DNA from: UBA7803 sp041686955
GTDB taxonomy: Bacteria; Pseudomonadota; Gammaproteobacteria; Pseudomonadales; Azotimanducaceae
Reading direction: 5' to 3'
Length of the DNA: 20,035 bases
NCBI GenBank assembly: GCA_041686955.1
Contig: JAWLCV010000075.1
Location: 1 to 20,035, forward strand
Under the pieces are notes generated by a model that searched no databases, was not told the DNA's origin, and saw nothing but the letters and a program-made list of their open reading frames with translations. This document shows, piece after piece, positions 1 through 7,527 of this stretch (the first letter of the stretch is position 1; the number at the start of each line of letters is the position of its first letter). The translations under genes were made by a program, and so were the position numbers.

Positions 1-49
1 TGAGCACGATCAGCCAGCCGACGTGCTTCTCGATGATTTCGTGGTTCAT
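1..49 (-). CDS. ccoO: cbb3 oxidase subunit II, N-terminal fragment
   Basis: Only the first 16 codons are inside the window; the gene runs off the left edge. The visible peptide reads MNHEIIEKHVGWLIVL, which resembles the start of CcoO/FixO, the membrane-anchored monoheme cytochrome c subunit of cbb3 oxidase (a short polar HEIIEK-type segment, then the single N-terminal membrane helix). The ATG overlaps the TGA of ccoN as ATGA, the arrangement expected for translationally coupled ccoN-ccoO. The heme motif is not visible because the gene is truncated, so the call rests on the N-terminus plus its position directly after ccoN. Confidence 0.85.
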   Translation of the reverse strand, partial: MNHEIIEKHVGWLIVL

Positions 50-1494
50 TGGCCGCCTCCCATGTTCACCACCAGGGGCGTGGCCGGCGCCGGGGCTTCG
101 ACCCGTTTGGCGCCGCGCACGGTCATCCAGACGTTGTAGGCCATCACCAGCATGCCGGCGAGGAAGATCGCGCCGCCGATGAAGCGTACGTAGTAGCCGG
201 GATAGCTCGCTTCCACCGCCTCGATGAAGGAATAGGTGAGGGTGCCGTCCACCGAGGTGGCGCGCCACATGAGCCCCTGCAGCAGGCCGTTGACCCACAT
301 GGACGCGATGTACAGCACGGTTCCGAGGGTGGACATCCAGAAATGGAGGTTGATCAGCCGAACGCTGTACATCTCTCCGGCCTTGCGGCCGAACAGCAGC
401 GGTATCAGGTGATACATGGCGCCGATGCTGATCATGGCGACCCAGCCCAGTGCCCCGGAGTGCACGTGCCCCACGGTCCAGTCCGTGTTGTGGGACAGCG
501 AGTTCACCGTCTTGATGGACATCATGGGCCCCTCGAAGGTGCTCATGCCGTAGAACGACAGCGAGACGATGAGGAACTTGAGGATCGGGTCGGTGCGCAA
601 TTTGTCCCATGCGCCGGAGAGGGTCATGATGCCGTTGATCATCCCGCCCCATGACGGCGCCAGCAGCACCAGCGACATCACCATGCCGAGGCTCTGCGCC
701 CAGTCCGGCAGCGACGTGTAATGCAGGTGGTGGGGGCCCGCCCACACGTACACGGCGATCAGCGCCCAGAAGTGCACGATGGACAGACGGTACGAGTAGA
801 TCGGTCGCTCGGCCTGCTTCGGCACGAAGTAGTACATGATGCCCAGGAATCCGGCGGTGAGGTAGAAGCCCACCGCGTTGTGCCCGTACCACCACTGCAT
901 CATGGCGTCCACGGCGCCGGGATAGATGGAGTAGCTCTTGGTGAGCGACACCGGCAGCGCCAGGCTGTTGAAGACGTGCAGCACGGCGACGCCGATGATG
1001 AGCGCGCCGTAGAACCAGTTGGCGACGAAGATGTGGCTCACGGTGCGCCGGGCTATGGTGCCGAAGAACACCACCGCGAAGGCGACCCACACGAGGGTGA
1101 TGAGTATGTCGATGGGCCATTCCAGCTCCGCGTATTCCTTGGTGCTGGTGATGCCGAGGGGCAGGGTGATGGCGGCGAGCACGATCACCAGCTGCCAGCC
1201 CCAGAACACGAACCAGGCCAGGCTGTCGGAGATCAGCCGGGCCTTGCAGGTGCGCTGGACCACGTAGAATGCGGTGCCCATCAGGGCACAGCCGCCGAAG
1301 GCGAAGATCACGGCGTTGGTGTGCAGGGGGCGCAGGCGTCCGTAGGACAGCCAGGGGATGTCGAAGTTGAGGGCAGGCCAGGCCAGTTGGCCGGCGATGA
1401 GCAGGCCGACGGACATGCCCACGATGCCCCAGACTACCGTCATCAGGGCAAACCACCGCACCACCTGCAAGTTGTAGGGGGATTCCTCGGTCAC
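46..1494 (-). CDS. ccoN: cbb3-type cytochrome c oxidase subunit I
   Basis: Catalytic subunit of the high-affinity cbb3 oxidase, which reduces O2 to water and pumps protons in the inner membrane under low oxygen. The product is 482 aa, the usual CcoN length, and is polytopic. By comparison with the Pseudomonas stutzeri enzyme, visible ligands are H58 (low-spin heme b, in RPLHTN), H205 (CuB, GHNAVGF), H255 and H256 (CuB, AGPHHLHY), H343 (heme b3) and H345 (heme b) in VGHVHSG. Y249 in YVWAGPHH is the tyrosine expected to cross-link to the CuB histidine. The start is GTG at 1494, preceded by AAGGAAG at good spacing. The stop overlaps the ccoO start. It lies 79 bp after the receiver gene and in the same direction as fixLJ, so co-transcription is plausible. 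I saw no FNR/FixK-type box in that gap. Confidence 0.97.
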   Translation of the reverse strand: MTEESPYNLQVVRWFALMTVVWGIVGMSVGLLIAGQLAWPALNFDIPWLSYGRLRPLHTNAVIFAFGGCALMGTAFYVVQRTCKARLISDSLAWFVFWGWQLVIVLAAITLPLGITSTKEYAELEWPIDILITLVWVAFAVVFFGTIARRTVSHIFVANWFYGALIIGVAVLHVFNSLALPVSLTKSYSIYPGAVDAMMQWWYGHNAVGFYLTAGFLGIMYYFVPKQAERPIYSYRLSIVHFWALIAVYVWAGPHHLHYTSLPDWAQSLGMVMSLVLLAPSWGGMINGIMTLSGAWDKLRTDPILKFLIVSLSFYGMSTFEGPMMSIKTVNSLSHNTDWTVGHVHSGALGWVAMISIGAMYHLIPLLFGRKAGEMYSVRLINLHFWMSTLGTVLYIASMWVNGLLQGLMWRATSVDGTLTYSFIEAVEASYPGYYVRFIGGAIFLAGMLVMAYNVWMTVRGAKRVEAPAPATPLVVNMGGGQ

Positions 1495-1502
1495 GATGAC
1501 AC

Positions 1503-1509
1503 TTCCTTA
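1503..1509 (-). promoter_or_regulatory. ribosome binding site deciding the GTG start of ccoN
   Basis: Read on the minus strand, AAGGAAG lies about 8 nt before GTG at 1494-1492. No ATG is available nearby in frame, so this site supports the GTG start. The remaining part of the 79-bp gap (1495-1573) shows no clear -35/-10 pair or FNR/FixK box. Confidence 0.6.
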
Positions 1510-1573
1510 ACTCGTTGCGGCCGCGTGAGGCCGGGCGGGTTGGCGGCATCGTATGCAGCCGCCGGTGGCGGGC

Positions 1574-2050
1574 CTATCCGTAGTTCCCGAAGCCGCAGCC
1601 GGCCACGGGGCGGGAGGCCTCCACGAAGCGCTTGAGCGTGCCGTGCACCAGCGGCTTCTGGAACACGGCATCGGCTCCGCAAGCGCGGGCCGCCGCCTCG
1701 AACGCGGCGTCCTTGCGGCTCATGAGCAGGGCGAACCGTGCCGCGGGACGGTGCCGCCGGAAACGCTGAAGCAGGTCGACTCCGCTGGTGTCCGGAAGAT
1801 CGGCTTCGCAGATCACGCAGTCGGCGCACGAGTCGGGCGCGGCGCGGAGAGCCTCGAGAAACTCCTCGCCGCCGGCGTAGGTGCGCACCTCGTGGCCCAT
1901 CAGCGTCAGCAGCGTGGCAAGACTGTCGCGCACCGCCAAGTCACCGTCGATGACGCAGACGTGCAGCTTTGCCTCGGTGAGAATGTCGCTTACTCCAGGA
2001 CGTTTGCCGCGCAGGCTAGAACCGTCCCGGCGGCCGCGGAATACGAACAT
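1574..2050 (-). CDS. stand-alone response-regulator receiver, Glu at phosphoacceptor site
   Basis: This 158-aa protein has one receiver (REC) domain (about residues 29-145) and no output domain. The acidic pocket is D35/D37 in VIDGDLAVRDSL, the switch Ser is S111 and the conserved Lys is K132 (FQKPL). Aligning CVICEADLPDTSG with CLVLDIRMPGMSG of the neighbouring FixJ puts E82 where the phosphoacceptor Asp normally sits, so it may be non-phosphorylatable or a phosphomimetic. FixL or FixJ are the obvious candidate partners. It lies 21 bp after fixJ and 79 bp before ccoN, same strand. The ATG at 2050 has AGGGGG directly abutting it, which is too close for ideal initiation. The first 28 residues look unlike a REC domain, so the true start is uncertain. 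REC identity is clear; function is inference. Confidence 0.85.
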   Translation of the reverse strand: MFVFRGRRDGSSLRGKRPGVSDILTEAKLHVCVIDGDLAVRDSLATLLTLMGHEVRTYAGGEEFLEALRAAPDSCADCVICEADLPDTSGVDLLQRFRRHRPAARFALLMSRKDAAFEAAARACGADAVFQKPLVHGTLKRFVEASRPVAGCGFGNYG

Positions 2051-2071
2051 CCCCCTAATGGCAGGTCGGAT

Positions 2072-2704
2072 TCAGCTACGGCCGTTGTCGGCGCGGTCCA
2101 GGGTGAGCTTCATGCGCACCAGATCGGCGAGCGAGCGCGCGCCCGTCTTCTGCATGACCTGGCTGCGGTGGATCTCCACGGTGCGCTCGCTGATGCCCAG
2201 GTCGATGGCCACCACCTTGTTCGCCTGCCCCTCGGCCACCCGTTGGAAGACTTCGAGCTCGCGCGGGGTGAGGGACCGCACTCGGGCACGGATGTCCTCG
2301 AGGCCCGCCACCTCCTCGCGCTGATCGGCGTCCACATCGAGGGCCTCGTGAATCCGGTCGAGCAGCTCCTGGTCTCGAAACGGCTTGCGAATGAAATCCA
2401 CCGCACCCCGCTTCATGGCCTCCACGGCCATGGGCACGTCGCCGTGGCCGGTGATGAAGACGATGGGAATGCTGGCGTGCATCTCGATAAGCTTCTGCTG
2501 CAGCTCCAGGCCGCTCATGCCGGGCATGCGGATGTCGAGCACCAGGCAGCCGCGCCGGGACTTGTCGTAGCTGTCCAGGAACGCCTGAGCGGTGGGAAAG
2601 GACTCGTAGGGAATGTCCACCGTCTCGAGCAGCATGCCGATGGCGTCACGCACCGGCTCGTCGTCGTCCACCACGAAGACGGTGGGTCCGGGTTCACTGC
2701 TCAT
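2072..2704 (-). CDS. fixJ: FixJ-family response regulator
   Basis: This 210-aa regulator has an N-terminal receiver (about 5-120) with acidic pocket D13/D14, phosphoacceptor D57 (LVLDIRMPGMSG), T85 and K107 (FIRKPF), then a LuxR/GerE-type helix-turn-helix (about 145-200: SLTPRELEV to ERTVEIHRSQVM). This is the FixJ/NarL-like architecture. Its ATG at 2704 lies inside the end of the upstream kinase gene (11-bp overlap), so the pair is translationally coupled. Phosphorylated FixJ activates micro-oxic genes such as fixK and, directly or through FixK, the cbb3 operon in rhizobia. Here ccoNO lies downstream on the same strand. Longer upstream in-frame codons exist but lie in the kinase gene and do not encode conserved sequence. 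Confidence 0.93.
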   Translation of the reverse strand: MSSEPGPTVFVVDDDEPVRDAIGMLLETVDIPYESFPTAQAFLDSYDKSRRGCLVLDIRMPGMSGLELQQKLIEMHASIPIVFITGHGDVPMAVEAMKRGAVDFIRKPFRDQELLDRIHEALDVDADQREEVAGLEDIRARVRSLTPRELEVFQRVAEGQANKVVAIDLGISERTVEIHRSQVMQKTGARSLADLVRMKLTLDRADNGRS

Positions 2705-4139
2705 CGGGCACACCGCGGGGCAGCGTGAAGTAGAACGTCGCGCCCACGTCCGGGTTGTTGCGGTACGACAACACCCCGCCGTGCTCCGCGACGATGGTGC
2801 GGCAGATGGAGAGGCCCATGCCCATGCCTTCTTTCTTCGTCGTGTGGAACGGCTTGAATAACAGGTTCTTCTGGTCTTCGGCAACCCCCGGCCCCTGGTC
2901 CGAAACAGCCACTTCCACCTGCCCGTCGGGCAGCGCCCGGGAGGTGATGGCCATGGTGTTGCCGTTTTCGCAGTCGATGTCCTTCATGGCGTCGATGGCG
3001 TTGCGGATCAGGTTCAGCGCAACCTGCTGGATCTGCACGGGATCGCAATAGACGGGCGGCAGGCCCTCGGCCAGGTCGAAGGTGATGGAGACGTCGTGCA
3101 GCCGGGCGTCCCCCTCCGCCAGCTTGACCAGATCGCGGATGAGGTCGTTGATGTTAACCAGCTCGCGCTGGCTCTCCTGGGCGCGGGCGAACCGCTGTAT
3201 GCGCTCGATGATGGCGCCGGCGCGCAGGCTCTGGGTGTTGAGCTTGTCCAGCGCCGCTGCCAGCTTGTCGAGATCCGGGTCGCCGCGCTGGACCAGCTTC
3301 AGGCTCGACTGCGCGTACATGGATATCGCGGTGAGCGGCTGGTTGATCTCGTGGGCGATGCTCGCCGTCATTTCGCCCATGATGGAAAGCCGTCCCACGT
3401 GGGCCAGCTTCTCGCGCTGCTCGGTCAACGCCTCGCGGGTGGCCCGCTGCTCGGTGACGTCGCGGATGATGCCGGTGAAACGGCGCCGCCCCTGCAGCAG
3501 GATCTCGCTCACCGCCAGGTAGATGGGGATGCGGCGGCCCGACTTGGTCTGAGCCTCGAGCTCCCGGCCGATGCCGATGATCCGTTTCTCTCCGGTTTCC
3601 ATGTACCGGCGCATGTACTCGTCGTGGCGGCTGCGGTGAGGCTCGGGCATGAGCAGGTTCACCGACCGGCCGACGATCTCCTCCTGGCTGAACCCGAACA
3701 GGTTCATCGCCGCCTTGTTGAAGGTCTCCACCCGGCCCGATTCGTCGATGGTGACGATGGCGTCCACGGCCGTGTCGAGGATGGCCAGGATCTCGGCCTC
3801 CCGGCGGGTCTGCTCGGTGACGTCCACCATGATCCCCATGAGTCGGGTGGGATCCGTCTCGCTGTCCAGCAGCGTCTGCAGCACCACGTCGAAGAAACGG
3901 CGCTCGCCGTCGCCGGTCACGGTGCTGCCGGAAAGTCGCACGGTGGAGGCGCCGCGATTCAGCTCCTCGAGCCGGGCGCGGACGGTCGCCGGGTCAGCTT
4001 CCGGGAAGACCGTCTTCCACGACTCGCCGATGCGGTCCGGCAGGAGCCGGCGGAACGCGGCGTTGGCGCTCTCGATCCGTCCCCTGGCGTCCGCCACGAA
4101 GACCGGCAGCGGCAGGGCGTCGGTATCGGGCAGCCTCAC
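2694..4139 (-). CDS. fixL: FixL-type heme-PAS oxygen-sensor histidine kinase
   Basis: This 481-aa soluble kinase has no membrane helix. Order: PAS1 (about 5-110), PAS2 (about 115-232), dimerisation domain with H-box HEINQPLTA and phospho-His H263, then HATPase_c with N-box (N376, N380), G1 (DQGPG, D414) and G2 (GMGMGLS). PAS2 carries the FixL heme signature: MPEPHRSRH gives H172 as the likely axial heme ligand, and IIGIGR gives R192. Their 20-residue spacing equals that of H200 and R220 in Bradyrhizobium FixL. It should autophosphorylate when O2 leaves the heme and pass phosphate to FixJ, encoded next. The start is GTG at 4139, overlapping the globin stop as GTGA. An ATG farther upstream would put 38 low-complexity residues inside the globin gene. 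Rhizobial FixL often has N-terminal membrane helices; this one does not. Confidence 0.93.
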   Translation of the reverse strand: MRLPDTDALPLPVFVADARGRIESANAAFRRLLPDRIGESWKTVFPEADPATVRARLEELNRGASTVRLSGSTVTGDGERRFFDVVLQTLLDSETDPTRLMGIMVDVTEQTRREAEILAILDTAVDAIVTIDESGRVETFNKAAMNLFGFSQEEIVGRSVNLLMPEPHRSRHDEYMRRYMETGEKRIIGIGRELEAQTKSGRRIPIYLAVSEILLQGRRRFTGIIRDVTEQRATREALTEQREKLAHVGRLSIMGEMTASIAHEINQPLTAISMYAQSSLKLVQRGDPDLDKLAAALDKLNTQSLRAGAIIERIQRFARAQESQRELVNINDLIRDLVKLAEGDARLHDVSITFDLAEGLPPVYCDPVQIQQVALNLIRNAIDAMKDIDCENGNTMAITSRALPDGQVEVAVSDQGPGVAEDQKNLLFKPFHTTKKEGMGMGLSICRTIVAEHGGVLSYRNNPDVGATFYFTLPRGVPDEQ

Positions 4140-4585
4140 GAGGAGCGCTCGTCGCCGGCCTGACGCTCGCCTTCGAGGTGCTCGTAGAGCTTCATGTAGG
4201 TGATGCCGGGGGTGAGCGCCAGGCGCCAGGCCAGCTCGGTGGCCTGATCGCACTCGGGGTCGAACTCCCGCACCGTGACCATAAGGCAGTCGAGCCAGCG
4301 GTCGTAGTGCTCGGCACCGATGCCGAGTCGCCAGTGGACCCGCGCGATCCGTTCCAGCTCACCGGATGGCGCGTTGGTGACGTAGAAACAGGCCAGGTGA
4401 AACAGCGACTTGCGCAGCATGGTCGCCTGCCGGCTCATGTCGGTGTCGCGAAAGAATTCGGCGATCTCCGGGTCGGCTAGAAAACGGCGGTAGAACGACT
4501 CGAAGAACTCGTCAGCCCCCTGGTTGGCGGCGATGTCGGCACCGAACAGGCGCCGGTAGCTGGCATCGAAGAGGGGATTGTCCAT
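4136..4585 (-). CDS. single-domain bacterial globin
   Basis: This 149-aa protein is the length of Vitreoscilla-type single-domain hemoglobin. Globin landmarks by alignment to Vgb: Y32 at B10 in FESFYRRFL, F45 at CD1 in AEFFRD, and H84 as proximal F8 histidine in RVHWRLGI, followed by EHYDRWL. It therefore probably binds heme and O2, NO or CO. Its stop overlaps the fixL start, and a usp gene lies 30 bp upstream. This suggests a role in oxygen buffering, NO detoxification or ligand sensing next to the FixL sensor; which of these cannot be told from sequence. There is no reductase domain and no fused signalling domain. The ATG at 4585 has a weak GGAAC-type ribosome site. Confidence 0.85.
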   Translation of the reverse strand: MDNPLFDASYRRLFGADIAANQGADEFFESFYRRFLADPEIAEFFRDTDMSRQATMLRKSLFHLACFYVTNAPSGELERIARVHWRLGIGAEHYDRWLDCLMVTVREFDPECDQATELAWRLALTPGITYMKLYEHLEGERQAGDERSS

Positions 4586-4615
4586 GTCGTTCCGGTACCG
4601 TCACGATGCGCGTCG

Positions 4616-5059
4616 TCAGGACGCTTTCGGAATCCGCACCGTGGCCACGTCCACGGGAGAGCCGTGCAGCACCGCGTTGGCCGTGGAGCCCAGCAGGCGC
4701 CGCAGCCCCTCCTGCCCGTGAGAGCCCACCACCACCAGATCGAAGCCCTTCTGCTCGGCGAGCTCGTGAATCTTGTCAGCGGCGCGGCCGAGCATGACGT
4801 AGCGGTGATCCGCGTCGATGCCGTACGGCTCGCACAGCTCGGCGAGCCGCCGCGATGCGATGTCCAGCGCGCCCTGCTCGAGGGAGCGGGACAGGGTGCT
4901 CTTGAAGGTGGGATCGAAGCTGTACTGCACGTACTGCGGCTCGACGACGTGCACGGCGCTCACGCTGCCGCGCTCGGCGACGAACTCCCGGGCCCGCTCC
5001 AGCACCAGCTTCGCCGGCTGCTCGAGGAGGTCGATGGCGACCAGAATGTTGTGGTACAT
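4616..5059 (-). CDS. universal stress protein, single domain
   Basis: This 147-aa UspA-fold protein starts with MYHNILVAIDLLE and ends with the nucleotide-binding signature: VVVGSHGQEG followed by LLGSTANAVLH, a G-x2-G...GS type motif found in ATP-binding USPs. The ATG at 5059 is chosen because the family begins right at the first beta strand; a longer reading from 5191 adds 44 residues with no USP similarity. It is the first gene of the minus-strand run toward globin-fixLJ-cco (30 bp to globin) and diverges from another usp gene at 5236. USPs of this type are commonly induced by oxygen limitation or growth arrest. No specific partner can be read from the sequence. Confidence 0.92.
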   Translation of the reverse strand: MYHNILVAIDLLEQPAKLVLERAREFVAERGSVSAVHVVEPQYVQYSFDPTFKSTLSRSLEQGALDIASRRLAELCEPYGIDADHRYVMLGRAADKIHELAEQKGFDLVVVGSHGQEGLRRLLGSTANAVLHGSPVDVATVRIPKAS

Positions 5060-5235
5060 GCGGTACGGTTCCCGCTGTGGAGGCCAGCGCACAGCATCAC
5101 CCAGATCCGAGCGCTTTTCTATATGATGGCGGGTAAGGGAATCCCGAAGTTGCACCGGGGGAAAATCGGTACGGGAGTCCGGGGAGGGCATGGGTTACAG
5201 TCTTCCCGGGGCGCGATCACAGGAGAGGAGCGGAC
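5060..5235. promoter_or_regulatory. divergent intergenic region with likely promoters
   Basis: These 176 bp separate two divergent usp-led runs, so promoters for both directions should lie here. The only AT-rich patch is around 5114-5127 (cttttctatatgat). It contains TATGAT (5122-5127) on the plus strand and CATATAGAAA on the minus strand, either of which could be a -10 element, but no convincing -35 is at the right spacing. No TTGAT-N4-ATCAA FNR/FixK box is visible. Purine-rich AGGAGAGGAG at 5221-5230 is the ribosome site of the plus-strand gene. Evidence for exact promoter positions is weak. Confidence 0.35.
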
Positions 5236-5688
5236 ATGGCATACGGGCACATACTGGCGGCCGTAGACCTGACGGAGGAGGCCGGCGAGGTCCTGGAGCG
5301 GGCGCGGCAGCTCGCCGACGAGCACGGCGCGAAGCTGTCGGTGTGCACGGTGGTCAAGCCCTTGACCCACGTGTACGGCGGGCTCGACATGATGGCCTAC
5401 ACACAGGCCAGCGTCAGCTTCGAGGAAGAGGCGCTGAAGCAGGCTCGCGCGCGGGTCGAGGCGGAATCCGGCAGGTTCGGGGTGAATCCCGGCGACGTCC
5501 ACGTGAGCGTCGGCGCGCCGGTGACCCAGGTGGTGGAGACGGCAAAGCAGATCGGTGCCGACCTGATCGTCATGGGCTCGCACGGAAAACACGGCCTCGG
5601 CCTGCTGCTCGGCTCCACCGCCAACGGCGTGCTGCATCATGCGGAGTGCGACGTGCTCACGGTGCGCATCGGCGAGGAGCAATCGTGA
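5236..5688 (+). CDS. universal stress protein, single domain
   Basis: This 150-aa USP starts MAYGHILAAVDL and carries the ATP-type motif IVMGSHGKHGLG followed by LLLGSTANGVLHH. The ribosome site AGGAGAGGAG is strong and fixes the ATG. It is closely similar to the USP at the right end of the window (19486): both share ILAAVDL, VVKPLT-VYGG-D, SFEE, GD-HV, and HGLGLLLGSTAN, so the two look like paralogous copies. It is the first gene of a four-gene run, usp-usp-nfeD-slipin; its stop overlaps the next start as GTGA. The C-terminal strand CDVLTVRIG is typical of the family. Confidence 0.95.
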   Translation: MAYGHILAAVDLTEEAGEVLERARQLADEHGAKLSVCTVVKPLTHVYGGLDMMAYTQASVSFEEEALKQARARVEAESGRFGVNPGDVHVSVGAPVTQVVETAKQIGADLIVMGSHGKHGLGLLLGSTANGVLHHAECDVLTVRIGEEQS

Positions 5689-6143
5689 AAGGTCGATACC
5701 GGCGCATCCTCATCGCGGTGGACGCGTCCGACGACGCCGATCAGGTGCTCGAGGCGGCCACGGCCCTGGATCCCCGGGGCAACGAGAACGTCCACGTGGT
5801 CACGGTCATTCCGCCGCTCATGGACGGCGTCGCCGGCATGGGCGGCGCGTCCTTCGCCTCGGCCTGGCCGCTCCAGGACATGGAAGCCTCCATCCGCCGC
5901 GAGATCTCCGACAGCGTGCGCGAGCGGGTGGCGCGTTTCGGCATACCGCCGGAGCGGGTTGCGGTGTTGTACGGCCGCCCGGCCACGGAAATCCACGCGG
6001 AGGCGCAGAAGGTGGGTGCCGAGCTGATCGTGGTGGGTTCCCACGGCCGTCACGGCCTGTCCAGGATGGTTCTGGGGTCCACGGCAAACGCCGTTCTGCA
6101 TGGCGCGCCCTGCGACGTGCTGACGGTACGCGTCAGGGACTGA
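5685..6143 (+). CDS. universal stress protein, single domain
   Basis: This 152-aa USP starts VKGRYRRILIAVDASDD (GTG) and ends CDVLTVRVRD. The nucleotide-binding motif is VVGSHGRHGLSR followed by VLGSTANAVLHG. The GTG at 5685 overlaps the previous TGA, so translation is probably coupled. An alternative reading in this frame from 5190 has no USP-like sequence before this point and overlaps the previous gene. Relative to its neighbour it has a glycine/alanine-rich insertion around GVAGMGGASFASA. It lies 4 bp before the NfeD-type protease gene. Confidence 0.93.
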   Translation: MKGRYRRILIAVDASDDADQVLEAATALDPRGNENVHVVTVIPPLMDGVAGMGGASFASAWPLQDMEASIRREISDSVRERVARFGIPPERVAVLYGRPATEIHAEAQKVGAELIVVGSHGRHGLSRMVLGSTANAVLHGAPCDVLTVRVRD

Positions 6144-6147
6144 GCGA

Positions 6148-7521
6148 ATGCGCCTGGTTACGCTCACGACCCTGCTGTTCGGCCTGCTCGCGGCGCTCGG
6201 GGCCACCCCGGAGCCGGAACGGGCGGCGGGCACGGACGGCCAGGTGTGGCTGGTGGAGCTCGACGGGCCGCTGGGGCCGGCCACAGCCGACCTGATCCTC
6301 CGCTCCATCGAGGATGCCGAGGAAGCCGGGGGCCGGGCACTGGTGATCCGCATGGACACCCCGGGCGGTCTGGACAAATCCATGCGCGCGGTCGTCAAGG
6401 GCATCCTGGCGGCGGAGGTCCCCGTCATCACCTACGTGGCGCCGGACGGAGCCCGGGCGGCCAGCGCCGGCACCTACATCGCCTTCGCCAGTCACATCGC
6501 AGCCATGGCCCCCGCCACCAACATCGGCTCCTCCACGCCGGTGAGCATGGGCGCGCCGCCGCCGACCCCCGGCGGCGCGCCCGAAGAGGCGCCGGAGGGC
6601 GACGGCGATGACGCGCCGGCGCGGCGCCCGGAGCAGTCTGCGGATGCCATGACCCGCAAGGTCATCAACGATGCCGTGGCCTATCTGCAGAGTCTGGCCG
6701 AGCTGCGGGGCCGTAACGTCGAGTGGGCGGAGGAGACGGTTCGCTACGGCGCGAATCTGCGCGCCTCGGAGGCGTTGGAGAAGAACGTCATCGACCACAT
6801 CGCCCCGGATCTGCCGACCCTGCTGTCGCGCATCGACGGCACCTCGGTGACCGTGGGCTCCCGGACCGTGACCCTCGACGTGGCGAACGCAGGGGTGCGC
6901 CGGGTGGAGACCGACTGGCGTCACGACCTGCTTGCGGTGATCACCGACCCCACCATCGCCTACGGCCTGCTGATCTTCGGCATCTACGGCCTGATTCTCG
7001 AGTTCTACAGCCCGGGCATGGTGTTCCCGGCGGTCATCGGCGTGATCTGTCTGCTGCTCGGGGCCTACGGGCTGCAGATGCTGCCCATCAACTATGCCGG
7101 CCTTGCCCTGATCCTGGTGGGGATCGCCCTCATGGTGGCGGAGGTGTTCACTCCGACCCTGGGCATCATGGGATTCGCCGGCGCGGTGGCCTTCGTGCTC
7201 GGCTCGCTGATGCTGATGGACACGGAGGCGCCGGGTTACCAGGTGCCGCTCCTGGTGGTGGGCGCCTTCGCTGCGGTCACCGCCGGCCTCACCCTGTTCG
7301 CCATAGGCGCCGCCGTGCGGGCGCGGCAGCAGAAGCAGGTGGCGGGAGAGGAGGGCATGATCGGCCGCACCGCCGAAGCCATGGAGGACTTCTCGGAGAC
7401 CGGTTGGGTGTGGGCGTTCGGCGAGCGGTGGAAGGCGAGCACGGACGCGCCGGTGAAGAAGGGGCAGAAGGTCAGGATCACGTCCATCGAGGGGCTCACG
7501 CTCATCGTCACAGGGGAGTGA
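6148..7521 (+). CDS. NfeD-family membrane-bound ClpP-class serine protease
   Basis: This 457-aa protein has the long NfeD1b architecture: signal sequence or anchor (about 1-20), ClpP-class protease domain (about 32-230), several membrane helices (about 270-390), and a C-terminal OB-fold NfeD domain (about 400-455). By comparison with the Pyrococcus 1510-N protease, S106 in RAASAGTY is the nucleophile and K171 in MTRKVIND the general base. A proline/acid-rich insertion (about 137-165) lies between them. The family cleaves membrane proteins, in archaea the C-terminus of the partner stomatin, whose gene follows after 6 bp. The 4-bp gap to the upstream usp gene suggests one operon. A role in membrane quality control under stress is inference. 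Confidence 0.93.
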   Translation: MRLVTLTTLLFGLLAALGATPEPERAAGTDGQVWLVELDGPLGPATADLILRSIEDAEEAGGRALVIRMDTPGGLDKSMRAVVKGILAAEVPVITYVAPDGARAASAGTYIAFASHIAAMAPATNIGSSTPVSMGAPPPTPGGAPEEAPEGDGDDAPARRPEQSADAMTRKVINDAVAYLQSLAELRGRNVEWAEETVRYGANLRASEALEKNVIDHIAPDLPTLLSRIDGTSVTVGSRTVTLDVANAGVRRVETDWRHDLLAVITDPTIAYGLLIFGIYGLILEFYSPGMVFPAVIGVICLLLGAYGLQMLPINYAGLALILVGIALMVAEVFTPTLGIMGFAGAVAFVLGSLMLMDTEAPGYQVPLLVVGAFAAVTAGLTLFAIGAAVRARQQKQVAGEEGMIGRTAEAMEDFSETGWVWAFGERWKASTDAPVKKGQKVRITSIEGLTLIVTGE

Positions 7522-7527
7522 AGAAAC

